A DNA stretch of 64,000 nucleotides from assembly GCF_900166985.1 (NCBI RefSeq), contig NZ_FUZK01000001.1, positions 1 through 64,000 on the forward strand, given 5' to 3'. A program made the translations under genes and the position numbers. How positions within the stretch are numbered: the stretch's first letter is position 1; every line of letters begins with the position of its first letter. This DNA comes from Acholeplasma oculi (GTDB taxonomy: Bacteria; Bacillota_I; Bacilli_A; Acholeplasmatales; Acholeplasmataceae). The notes under the pieces are model-generated. The model searched no databases, was not told the DNA's origin, and worked only from the letters and a program-made list of their open reading frames with translations. Positions 14,210-22,793 of the stretch are shown piece by piece.

Positions 14210-14299
14210 TAAAATCCCCCTTTATTTTGAGGGATAAATTAGGTCTTTTAATTGACGTGCAGGGGGTCACAAGTTCAATCCTTGTACTGTGCACCATTT
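14205..14299. repeat. Right copy of the direct repeat (attR)
   Basis: Perfect copy of 1-95. Its tRNA 3' portion runs to CCA at 14294-14296 and is followed by host sequence with an intrinsic terminator, as expected for the original downstream flank of the target tRNA gene. The repeat also holds the start codon and Shine-Dalgarno region of the minus-strand gene starting at 14209, so that gene's upstream control region is part of the att repeat. Confidence 0.9.
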
Positions 14300-14309
14300 A
14301 GATATTTAT

Positions 14310-14340
14310 AACTCTGTTGATAACGGAGTTTTTTTTATTT
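14310..14340 (+). terminator. Displaced terminator of the target tRNA gene
   Basis: AACTCTG (14310-14316) pairs with CGGAGTT (14324-14330), followed by about eight T. It lies 14 bases after the tRNA-like CCA of attR and was presumably the native terminator of the interrupted tRNA transcription unit. Confidence 0.75.
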
Positions 14341-14419
14341 AAATCCTTAAAAATGTTTTATTTCAAATAAGTAAACTTATTCGTTATATAATATATATGT
14401 CATATGGGGAGGGATTTAT

Positions 14420-17400
14420 ATGAATGGTTTTGATATGAGTCAAATACCGTTATTCTTTTTAATTTTTCAAGGAGCAGTTTTAGGCTTTTTCGCATTAATA
14501 CATTTTTTCATGGGTATGAAAAGAGGATTTACGAAAACCCTTTGGTTTTTCATAGGTCAAGTAGCCTTGGTTTTTGTACTTTTCATGGCTTTGGGTATGA
14601 TTCAAACAAGGGATTTAGTGAATGAAGAAATGCTTAGACTCTACATGCAATATGCATCCTTTGGAATGATGGATGTAAATCAATACTTAGATCAAGTAAT
14701 AGCTGCAGGAGCAATGCCCCTATTACTTGCTATTATCGATTTAAGTTTGAAGATTGGTATGTTTGTTTTATTCTATACAATATTAAAATATATTTTCCAA
14801 TGGGTTATCTTTGGTATTCCTTGGGCACTCTTTATTAAACCTATTGTTAAAGATATGAAAAAACAAAGATTACTTGGTGGATTGGTTGGTATTGCTAGAG
14901 GTGCTTTCTCTGGATTTATACTAATTTTTCCTGTATTGATTCTACTCAATACAATCATTGATGAAGGTGTTGAGATTGAATCCGCTGAATATCAAGAATT
15001 ATCAGTTGCTATAAGTGAGGCGAATCAATATAACTTTGTTCGTTATATTAATGATTATGTCAAAGTAGAAGAACAAGGATTTGCAGATTATATGTTTGAT
15101 TTAGCTTTTCGTTCTAAAGTGAATGAAGGGGAAGTTATTATTTGGAGAAAAGAACTAGCTTGGGCATCAGAAGGTGCTAAAGCTGCACTTCCTTATATCA
15201 TGTCTGGTGAAGAATTTGATACATCCACAATCACATATGATGAAATTCTTAAGTATCAAGGATTTTTCTCTAAGTTTGCTGAATCACAACTCATTGACTC
15301 CGGACTTAAACCAATTCTTAAATTAGGTATTATATTAGCAAGTGATATGGAAGGATTTGAATACTTAACAGAAGAACAAGTCGAAGATATTATCGCTTCT
15401 ATTGATGGAACGGATGTATCCATTACAGAAGACATCAATTCTTTATACTTAGCTGTTAAAGATTTATTAGAAATTCAGGATTTTGCTGCTTGGCAATCCT
15501 CAATGGAGGATTTATCTATCATCGGTTCATTTGATGAGGATCAACAAGCATTATTCATTTCAGCATTATCACGTTTATCAACACTATCCATGTTGAACTT
15601 GGGTGATCCTCTTCTTGAGGTTTTACTCTATGATCAAAACATTTTAGATCAACTACAATTCTTAGAAACAGACGCTGAAAAAGAAGCATTAATTGAATCT
15701 GTTTTAGTTAAAATAAGAACCTATCAAGGAACGTTTTTATCTGAAACCTTAGGAGAACTTGTAGGAATATTAGATACAACACTCTTTAGTTTCCCTGGCA
15801 TTGATCTAGATAATGATGGAACCAAAGATGTGGACTTATCATCATTTATAGCAAACTTACAAGATATAACCATATTACTAAATACTGATGATACGTATCA
15901 TGTATGGTTTAAAGATGTTTTAGATCAAATAGCATCTTTATCTGTCATCGATGTTTTACTAGATCCTGTGATTGAGTTTAGCGTTTCACAGTTAACATCT
16001 ACTGAACTTGAATGGACAGAGGAAGAATTTACATTATTAAAAGGAATCATTGAAAACAACATTAGTACGCAAGATGACTTAAAAAGAGAAATGTTATGGA
16101 TAGCAGATGTTTATGAGAAAATCTCTGCATTAAATATCGCATCACGTATTAGTGATGGTGATGATCCTATGTATATATTAGATACGTTATTAATCAATGA
16201 ATCCGGTAGAGTCTTATTTAGAGATGCTATGGATACATTCTTAGATGGACAGTCTATCACAAGCTTAACAAACCAAATGAGTAATGTCTTTATTAGAAAA
16301 TATTTAACTGAACCGATAGAGTTAACTGAACCTTTATATAGAGCACTCGATATTGACGGTTTTAGCATGATGGATGAGATTGATTTAGTCATTGATGTAC
16401 TCTTTGGTTTATATGATGAAGGATTAGTTTTATCAGAAGTCATGGCTCCTGATGCAGATATGTTTGAAACAATCTTACCTGTTATTATTAACTATGTAAA
16501 AAATGAAGAACAAAGAGATCTATTACTTTCATCTAACATACTTTATTCATTTATAGATTCTAATTTATCTTCACTAGAAGTATTTGAGATACCAAGTGTG
16601 GTCTTAGAAACATCAGGTGAATATGAAGGTTGGATCAAGAAAACTGAACTCGATGCACTATTTACAATTCTTGGTGATTTAGTTGAGGAGATGGATAATC
16701 AAGGTATTGATTTTATGACTTTATTTGAAGGGTCAGATGCTTTAAATGCAATCTTCCCAGTCATTAAATCATATGCTTCAGATCCAGTGAATCGAGCTAA
16801 CTTATTAAATTCAGATATTATTTATAAGACTTTATCCGATCAAATCGCAGCAATCGATATGTTAGACATCCCTGCTCATGCAATGGTCAATGATAATATG
16901 TCATCATATAATGGATGGATATTAAGAGATGAACTTAGTAAGTTATTAGAATCTATTATCATCCTGGATTTAGATTTACCAACTGAAGGTGAAACGTTTA
17001 ATTTAGATAACATTACAGGTGAAGACATTAATAATGTCATTCAAGTTGAGTCTGTCATTGTGAATCGATTGATATCTGGTTTCTTGATTGATGCTAATTT
17101 ATTTAGTATCCCAGATCCAGCTTTCGTTAACGCATTACAGGAAGATTTAACTCAAGATGAATTAGAAGCACTGGGTCAACTTCTTGAAGATTTAGGCTTA
17201 AACTTTGGTGATTTAATTAATGGTGATTCATCATCCATTCTAAATCAAATCACTGTTGAAAAACTTACAGGAATATCCTATCAAAACTCATATATCATGA
17301 GAGGATTTATTACTTTTGGTATACAAACAGGAATTGGAACACCTCATGCGCTTGCATTAGATAGCACATATACAGATGTATTGAGTTCTCAAGAAATTGA

Positions 17401-18961
17401 GGAGATATTCAATATATTAAATGCACTAGATGAAGTTCCATCACTTACCGTTCAAGAGTTAATGGATACATTAAATCCATCGAACTTAAGCTTTAATCAA
17501 ATTAATCTCATCATTCAATCAGGCGATTCCATAGTCATTCGCGCATTATTTACAGAAAATCTATTAAATATTAGTCTGATTAGTGATTTAAATATTCAAG
17601 ATCAAGCTTATCATATACATGAATCTGTACCACAATATGACCTCATTAGTTATCAAGAACTTGGTCGTTTGGTAGATTCTATAGGACACTTAAGTAGTGA
17701 TTTAGATGCTCCTGTATTAGATAGTGTCAGTGCAATGGATACAGATACTTTATCTATTCAAGCAATGATTGATATGTTGAATGAAGATTCAAGCATTATA
17801 AGAACATTAATGAGTGATACCATTATAGATTTCGTTACACCAGCAAGAATTATGGATGATGCATATGATATGTTAAGTCCTGGTGATTTAACTAAGATTG
17901 AATTAAACAGATTCTTCGCATCCATTGGCGTACTCGATCCTACATTTAATGATGGTAATCCAAATAATGATCAACCTGTACTGGATTTAGTTCAAACATT
18001 ATCAGCAACTGTCGGAGACTTATCAATTGGTGACATGAAACTGATGCAGCAAGAACAATCATTAATTATGCAAAAGTTTATGAGTGAAGGTATTGTAACA
18101 GCAATCACATTAAACGATATTAGAGAAGATGCATTCTTAGATGTATCCTTTGAAATGATTAAGAATTCTGAAATTACAAGTCTCTTAGATTCACTTTACA
18201 TCTTAGCATTATCTGTAAATGGAAATGATGCAAATCTTGCCAACGATGAACCAATCTCACAAATTGCAGGTAGTCTAAACCCAACAGCATTAACACCGGA
18301 GGTCCTTAGAAACTTAGCATTAGAATCATCCATCATTGTGTATAGAAAGATTACCAATGCAATCGTTTCAACCAATGTTTCAATACCAGATAGTGCATTT
18401 GAAGTACATGCATATACAGGTGATGATTTGACTCAAGCAGAAATGACCGCATTAGCTGATGCACTGGATGCATTTGGATTTGCAACACTTGAGGTTGATT
18501 TAATTGACCCAGGTACAACAAGCTTATCTGATGTTAAAAATGTATTACTTGCTAATTCCTTAATTGCAACACGTATGATTTCTAAAGCAGTTATTGATGC
18601 AAATCTAGATACAGTTGAATCAAGAACTGGAACTGAAGACTCAAGTATGGATGTTCAAGTAGATGAATTAATAAATCTTGTAGATGCATTTGTTGCATTT
18701 GGAATCACAGACATTGATAATGCACAATCTGTAGATATCCCTACTTTATACTTGAATGCACAAGCAATGAATGAAACAGAATTTAATGGTTATATTGATT
18801 ATGTAGAACCATACGACCCATTGACTGAAGATGTAGGGTTAACAATTGTTAAGGACTTCTTGATTAGTAAATTAGATAATCAAATTCCAGATCCGATGAA
18901 TTTCCCAAATAACTATTCAGTTACAAATCGTCAAGAATTAAATGAATTAGTTTATCCGTAA
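14420..18961 (+). CDS. Large membrane-anchored repeat protein with CvpA-like N terminus
   Basis: 1513 residues. The N terminus (about 10-185) has four or five TM helices and resembles CvpA-family proteins (FFALIHFFMGMKRGFTKTLWF). The remainder is acidic, soluble and probably outside the cell. From about residue 580 to 1430 it contains divergent tandem modules of 85-100 residues, each beginning with I-V/I-x-R and carrying a P-x-x-A and an L-T-x-x-E-L element (for example near 17050, 17540, 17800, 18060, 18320 and 18560). GGGAGGG precedes ATG 14420. It is monocistronic with its own terminator. A surface or division-related role is possible; the function is unknown. Confidence 0.75.
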   Translation: MNGFDMSQIPLFFLIFQGAVLGFFALIHFFMGMKRGFTKTLWFFIGQVALVFVLFMALGMIQTRDLVNEEMLRLYMQYASFGMMDVNQYLDQVIAAGAMPLLLAIIDLSLKIGMFVLFYTILKYIFQWVIFGIPWALFIKPIVKDMKKQRLLGGLVGIARGAFSGFILIFPVLILLNTIIDEGVEIESAEYQELSVAISEANQYNFVRYINDYVKVEEQGFADYMFDLAFRSKVNEGEVIIWRKELAWASEGAKAALPYIMSGEEFDTSTITYDEILKYQGFFSKFAESQLIDSGLKPILKLGIILASDMEGFEYLTEEQVEDIIASIDGTDVSITEDINSLYLAVKDLLEIQDFAAWQSSMEDLSIIGSFDEDQQALFISALSRLSTLSMLNLGDPLLEVLLYDQNILDQLQFLETDAEKEALIESVLVKIRTYQGTFLSETLGELVGILDTTLFSFPGIDLDNDGTKDVDLSSFIANLQDITILLNTDDTYHVWFKDVLDQIASLSVIDVLLDPVIEFSVSQLTSTELEWTEEEFTLLKGIIENNISTQDDLKREMLWIADVYEKISALNIASRISDGDDPMYILDTLLINESGRVLFRDAMDTFLDGQSITSLTNQMSNVFIRKYLTEPIELTEPLYRALDIDGFSMMDEIDLVIDVLFGLYDEGLVLSEVMAPDADMFETILPVIINYVKNEEQRDLLLSSNILYSFIDSNLSSLEVFEIPSVVLETSGEYEGWIKKTELDALFTILGDLVEEMDNQGIDFMTLFEGSDALNAIFPVIKSYASDPVNRANLLNSDIIYKTLSDQIAAIDMLDIPAHAMVNDNMSSYNGWILRDELSKLLESIIILDLDLPTEGETFNLDNITGEDINNVIQVESVIVNRLISGFLIDANLFSIPDPAFVNALQEDLTQDELEALGQLLEDLGLNFGDLINGDSSSILNQITVEKLTGISYQNSYIMRGFITFGIQTGIGTPHALALDSTYTDVLSSQEIEEIFNILNALDEVPSLTVQELMDTLNPSNLSFNQINLIIQSGDSIVIRALFTENLLNISLISDLNIQDQAYHIHESVPQYDLISYQELGRLVDSIGHLSSDLDAPVLDSVSAMDTDTLSIQAMIDMLNEDSSIIRTLMSDTIIDFVTPARIMDDAYDMLSPGDLTKIELNRFFASIGVLDPTFNDGNPNNDQPVLDLVQTLSATVGDLSIGDMKLMQQEQSLIMQKFMSEGIVTAITLNDIREDAFLDVSFEMIKNSEITSLLDSLYILALSVNGNDANLANDEPISQIAGSLNPTALTPEVLRNLALESSIIVYRKITNAIVSTNVSIPDSAFEVHAYTGDDLTQAEMTALADALDAFGFATLEVDLIDPGTTSLSDVKNVLLANSLIATRMISKAVIDANLDTVESRTGTEDSSMDVQVDELINLVDAFVAFGITDIDNAQSVDIPTLYLNAQAMNETEFNGYIDYVEPYDPLTEDVGLTIVKDFLISKLDNQIPDPMNFPNNYSVTNRQELNELVYP

Positions 18962-18965
18962 CACT

Positions 18966-18997
18966 CAAGGGCCTAATAAGGCCCTTGTTTTATTTTT
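18966..18997 (+). terminator. Terminator after the large repeat protein
   Basis: Perfect 8-bp stem CAAGGGCC (18966-18973) / GGCCCTTG (18980-18987), then a T-rich tract. Confidence 0.85.
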
Positions 18998-19116
18998 GTA
19001 GACATGGATGGTACAATATGATAAGACTTATTAGTTGATTTTTATATATGCTTTTTGGTATGCTATCACTATCGCTTTTTACTAGGTGATGATGATTCGT
19101 ATAAAAAGGTGAATAT

Positions 19117-20301
19117 ATGCAAACATTACAACCAAAACAAAGACTTATGATCCTTATTTCTGGAATATTTGTAGAACTAATTATCGGAACAGTATATGCC
19201 TATAGTGTCATTAGAGTTTTTTTAGAAAATGAATTACAATTAACACATACTGAGAGTTCAATTCCTTATCTTACATCTCTTGCAGTTTTCGCACTGATGG
19301 TCATGGTTACTGGAAGATATATGACAAAAAGAAATTTCTTGTTATTCTTAATCACCGGTATATTGTTAATTGGATTAGGTTATATCATTTCAGCATTTGC
19401 AACACACTATCTGATATTTACATTAAGTTATGGATTAATGATTGGTAGTGGAGTAGGTATCTTATATAGTATACCTATTCAAATCATTCAAACGGTATAT
19501 GATAAAAATCAAGGTTTAGCTGTTGGATTAACTGTGGGTGGCTTTGGATTGTCTACTGTTATTACAGCACCTTTACTCCAAATGCTTTTTTCAACTCAGG
19601 GTTTTTCTAACACATTAATTATTTTTGGAATTTCAAGTTTAATCATTTTATCATTATTGATGTACTTTTTATTGAATAATATCCATGTTAAACTTCTTTA
19701 TAAAAGACAAAAAGAAGTTGTTTATCATGCAAATAAAAAAATGTTTTCATTATTTTTTGTGATATTTATGATTGGTATTATGTTTGGATTATCCATGATT
19801 GGATTAACTGGATATATTGGAATAGAGTATTTTGGATTAAGTATTTCAGAAATTAGTCTATTTATGATATTGTTTGCTTTATGCAATGGATTATCAAGAC
19901 CTCTTTTTGGATTCATATATGATAAATTGGGTCTAAAGTTCTCGATCATATTCTTATCAATGATCACTATACTGATTTCAGCTTTATATGTTTTATTCAA
20001 TTTAAATACCACACTTATGTTTGTTGTTACTATTTCATTAAGTTGGGCAACAGTAGGTGGATGGTTATCGTTAATGCCAATAATTACTAAAGATGTATTT
20101 GGTAAAAATAGTTTTAATCGCACGTATGGAAATATGTATTTAAGCTATGGTTTTGCAGCTGTTTTAGGTAATCTTTATACTAGTGCTATGATAGATGCTA
20201 ACATTGCTTTAAACGTTATCTTTATCCCTGTCATGATTTTATCTTTACTCGTGATTGCAACAATGTTGATTGCAAGAATAAAAATTGTAAAAACATTATA
20301 A
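19117..20301 (+). CDS. MFS transporter, OFA (oxalate/formate antiporter-like) family
   Basis: 394 residues with about 12 TM helices. The opening (ISGIFVELIIGTVYAYSVIR) and the order of segments match the OFA branch of the major facilitator superfamily, which moves small organic anions. The motif MTGRYMTKRNF-like loop after TM2 and YDKLG between TM8 and TM9 are typical MFS loops. It stands alone between two terminator-bounded units. The substrate cannot be told from sequence. Confidence 0.8.
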   Translation: MQTLQPKQRLMILISGIFVELIIGTVYAYSVIRVFLENELQLTHTESSIPYLTSLAVFALMVMVTGRYMTKRNFLLFLITGILLIGLGYIISAFATHYLIFTLSYGLMIGSGVGILYSIPIQIIQTVYDKNQGLAVGLTVGGFGLSTVITAPLLQMLFSTQGFSNTLIIFGISSLIILSLLMYFLLNNIHVKLLYKRQKEVVYHANKKMFSLFFVIFMIGIMFGLSMIGLTGYIGIEYFGLSISEISLFMILFALCNGLSRPLFGFIYDKLGLKFSIIFLSMITILISALYVLFNLNTTLMFVVTISLSWATVGGWLSLMPIITKDVFGKNSFNRTYGNMYLSYGFAAVLGNLYTSAMIDANIALNVIFIPVMILSLLVIATMLIARIKIVKTL

Positions 20302-20367
20302 CTTGTCATGACTTTAAAAAGTATTTATGTTACAATAACTTTAAAATCATAAAACAAGGGGAAATAT

Positions 20368-21291
20368 ATGAAAATAGAACAATTGGCATCTGCTTTAGGT
20401 GCAACCGAAAAGGGCGGGAATTATCGCTTTTTTGTTGATGGAATCGAGTTTCAAATCACTTATATTCAAATGTTGGGAATCAAACAGTATATGGTTTCTA
20501 CATACCTGAATAAAAACATTAGACCTACTGATGTGAAAGCAATTAAAAATTCTTTAGGATTTGGTTATAATGTTTTAGTTGGTGCAGTACATGGTGAAGG
20601 CAGAGTCATTACAATTAACTATAGAAAAAAAGGTTTAATTGAAAAATTAACCAAAGTTGTTGATATTTTAAAAACACTTGGGTTTCAAAACGAAGATAAA
20701 GATATTTTTAATCCAGAACTTGAAGCAACAGGTGAACTTTCATTTAAATTGCCTTATATGAATACGCAGTATCAGATTCTAGGGTTGATGATTCCAGCGA
20801 ATCTTGAGAAGTATAAATTAGATGCTAACCATAAGATAGAAGCATTAAAAAAGGAAGCAGAATTATCAAGTGATAAATTCTTACCGAGTTTATTCTTAGC
20901 ACTTATCGGAGCAATACTTGGTGCGCTTCCTTCAATCATTATATATTTTGCAGGATTTATGTCTTGGTTCCTCTATTTAATCATTCCATTTATGTCATTT
21001 TATATGTATAAAAAAGGTAAAGGACCAAAGAAAGGATTTGTACCTATAATCATTGGTGTGATTTCTATTTTAGTTGGGGTTGGATCGTTATTATTCATAT
21101 GGACAATGTATGCAGGAGCTGAGGGTTATACACTTAGAGAAATACTAGCTATAGATGAACTGAGTTCCGGATTCCTTCAAGATATCATGTTCTGTGTTGT
21201 TGGAAATATCGTTGGTGTATTTGTTAGTTTTAAATATATCTACAATCAAACAGTTGAAAGTCAAATCAAAGATATAGAAACTGGTGCATAA
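20368..21291 (+). CDS. Unknown membrane protein (307 aa)
   Basis: The soluble N-terminal half (about 1-170) looks like an alpha/beta domain with a Gly-rich start. It is followed by four TM helices (about 175-290) separated by the basic loop MYKKGKGPKKG. AAGGGGAA precedes ATG 20368. A promoter with TACAAT lies in the 66-base gap before it. Not recognised; a long-loop terminator follows. Confidence 0.75.
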   Translation: MKIEQLASALGATEKGGNYRFFVDGIEFQITYIQMLGIKQYMVSTYLNKNIRPTDVKAIKNSLGFGYNVLVGAVHGEGRVITINYRKKGLIEKLTKVVDILKTLGFQNEDKDIFNPELEATGELSFKLPYMNTQYQILGLMIPANLEKYKLDANHKIEALKKEAELSSDKFLPSLFLALIGAILGALPSIIIYFAGFMSWFLYLIIPFMSFYMYKKGKGPKKGFVPIIIGVISILVGVGSLLFIWTMYAGAEGYTLREILAIDELSSGFLQDIMFCVVGNIVGVFVSFKYIYNQTVESQIKDIETGA

Positions 21292-21301
21292 TTAATATAA
21301 T

Positions 21302-21366
21302 AAACTCTTAAAGACATTGTTGGTCAAACCATTAGGTGCAATCAAGATGATTTAAGAGTTTTTTTT
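21302..21366 (+). terminator. Long-loop terminator
   Basis: AAACTCTTAAA (21302-21312) pairs with TTTAAGAGTTT (21351-21361) across a 38-base loop, followed by T residues. Confidence 0.6.
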
Positions 21367-21413
21367 ATGGGCTTTTAGAAAATGAGGTATAATACTATTG
21401 AAAGGTTAGGTGT

Positions 21414-22085
21414 ATGATTATGAAAGCTTCTTATGGTTGGCTTTTAAAGTGGATTTTAGCAGCGATTTTAATTGGTGTAGGATTCACTATGTTTTTCTCA
21501 AAAGAATTGGTATTTTTAATTACAGGTATTGTTATTATAGTATTTTCACTATTTAGAGTTGTACCACTTGTTAAATCACTTAAAAAAGAGATACTTAGAA
21601 CAATTAATATTGTTGAAATTGTACTAGATTTTATTCTAGGTGGTATATTAACCTATGTGGGAGTTGAAGCGCTTCAATCTGGTATACAACCTGACTCCAT
21701 TTGGAGTATGGCGTATAAATACATATTAGTATTCATTCTTTTATCTAGAGCAATTATTTATCTTTATTCTGTAGTGTTCTTGGATGAGAAAACTGAGCAA
21801 ATCAAATTCTGGTCTCATATCGGTATATTTGCACTTGGTGCAGCAATCATTGGTATTGAGAATTTTAACGAGGAGTGGATTGCTTGGTTATTATTAATTA
21901 TTTCACTATTTGGTGGTGCATATTTAATTTATGATGGTTCTAAAGGTTATGGAAATTACAGAAAATACAGTTTATCAATCAATCAACAAAAGGAAGTAAC
22001 CAAGGATTCTAAAATTGAAAAAGATCTTCCAAAAAGTGATCAACCTGTTGCAGAAAAAGATGATGACAGACCTTTTGTAAGTTAA
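21414..22085 (+). CDS. DUF308/HdeD-like membrane protein
   Basis: 223 residues with six predicted TM helices in three hairpins (LLKWILAAILIGVGFTMFFS, ELVFLITGIVIIVFSLF and so on), the pattern of HdeD-type proteins. The tail is charged and cytoplasmic (KEVTKDSKIEKDLPKSDQ). AAAGGTTAGGTG lies upstream; ATG 21414 or 21420 could start. It is monocistronic and the function is unknown. Confidence 0.7.
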   Translation: MIMKASYGWLLKWILAAILIGVGFTMFFSKELVFLITGIVIIVFSLFRVVPLVKSLKKEILRTINIVEIVLDFILGGILTYVGVEALQSGIQPDSIWSMAYKYILVFILLSRAIIYLYSVVFLDEKTEQIKFWSHIGIFALGAAIIGIENFNEEWIAWLLLIISLFGGAYLIYDGSKGYGNYRKYSLSINQQKEVTKDSKIEKDLPKSDQPVAEKDDDRPFVS

Positions 22086-22097
22086 AGCAAAGACTTA

Positions 22098-22128
22098 AAA
22101 CTCAATCTATCGATTGAGTTTTTTTTAT
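22098..22128 (+). terminator. Terminator after the DUF308-like gene
   Basis: AAACTCAATC (22098-22107) / GATTGAGTTT (22112-22121), 10 bp, 4-base loop, T8 tract. Confidence 0.85.
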
Positions 22129-22154
22129 GCTATAAATGTAAACACTTTCAATAA

Positions 22155-22237
22155 TTTGAACATCAAAATAATTGACAAATAAACGAAAAGTGATAGAATG
22201 TAAATAAGTTTGAATTTCAAGATGTTTGAAGTTCAAA
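22155..22237 (+). promoter_or_regulatory. Fatty-acid operon promoter with three FabT-like operators
   Basis: TTGACA (22172-22177) and TAGAAT (22194-22199) are 16 bases apart, with an extended-10 TG. Around them are TTTGA-ACA-TCAAA (22155-22167), TTTGA-ATT-TCAAG (22209-22221) and TTTGA-AGT-TCAAA (22225-22237). The TTTGA-N3-TCAAA palindrome is the core of operators for FabT, the MarR-family fatty-acid repressor of lactic streptococci. The two downstream sites overlap or follow the start point, so binding would block transcription. No fabT-like gene is in this window. Confidence 0.7.
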
Positions 22238-22346
22238 TACCCGACCTTACGAAGTAAATTAAAATGTCTTGTGAAGTATTCTTAAACGAATACATGATAC
22301 AATATGTAATTATGACTTTAACTAAAAAAAATATAGAGAGAATATT

Positions 22347-22793
22347 ATGAAACTAAATGAAATTAAAAGCATCATAAAAGATTTTGAGTCATCAACTTTG
22401 ACTGTATTAGAATTAGAAACTGAAAATGTAAAATTAAAACTATCCAAGAATAAAGAACAACTATTAGAAAACAAATCAACAGAAGTAGAAGTTCAGAATC
22501 CAGTGCAACAAACAAATAATGTACCAGTGATAACGACCACTACACTAAATCCCAACGCCCAAAGTATTAAATCTCCACTTGTTGGAACTTTTTATGAGTC
22601 ATCAACTCCTTCCGGTAAACCATTTGTTAAAGTAGGAGACACAGTTAAAAAAGGACAAGTGGTTTGTATCGTAGAAGCGATGAAAATCATGAATGAGATC
22701 ACATCAGCTGTAGACGGTAAAATTGAAAAGATTTTATTCAAAAACGGTGATGTTGTAGGATTTGATGATATCTTATTCACTGTGGTGCAATAA
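22347..22793 (+). CDS. accB: Biotin carboxyl carrier protein of acetyl-CoA carboxylase
   Basis: 148 residues. The C-terminal biotinyl domain carries EAMKIMNEI with the biotin-accepting K113. A Thr/Asn/Pro-rich linker (about 45-72) follows a helical N terminus. It carries carboxyl groups between the AccC and AccA/AccD sites in the first step of fatty-acid synthesis. It is the first gene of a twelve-gene operon and overlaps accC by one base. The leader is about 140 bases and includes GTATTC/GAATAC (22276-22293). Confidence 0.95.
   Translation: MKLNEIKSIIKDFESSTLTVLELETENVKLKLSKNKEQLLENKSTEVEVQNPVQQTNNVPVITTTTLNPNAQSIKSPLVGTFYESSTPSGKPFVKVGDTVKKGQVVCIVEAMKIMNEITSAVDGKIEKILFKNGDVVGFDDILFTVVQ

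Larger units (their letters stand above)
1..14299. mobile_element. Integrated filamentous-phage-like element (inovirus/plectrovirus type) in a tRNA 3' end
   Basis: Bounded by perfect direct repeats of at least 95 bp that include a tRNA 3' portion. It encodes a tyrosine integrase, a Zot/pI-like ATPase (the hallmark of filamentous phages), small basic and membrane proteins, two large signal-peptide surface proteins and a repressor. Phage core genes are all on the minus strand. The plus-strand left arm (217-4101) is accessory cargo with a methyltransferase and a DUF262-DUF1524 nuclease. No terminase, portal, tail or lysis gene is visible, which fits secretion of filamentous virions. At about 14.2 kb it is at the large end for the group. 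The left boundary proper is near 93-96; bases 1-92 belong to the shared repeat. Confidence 0.85.

Noticed and set aside
16111-16443. Minus-strand frames inside the 1513-residue gene
   Set aside because: Serine- and isoleucine-rich antisense shadows without start signals.
22238-22346. Riboswitch in the accB leader
   Set aside because: Only one small 6-bp inverted repeat and no terminator-antiterminator pair; the operators upstream explain regulation better.
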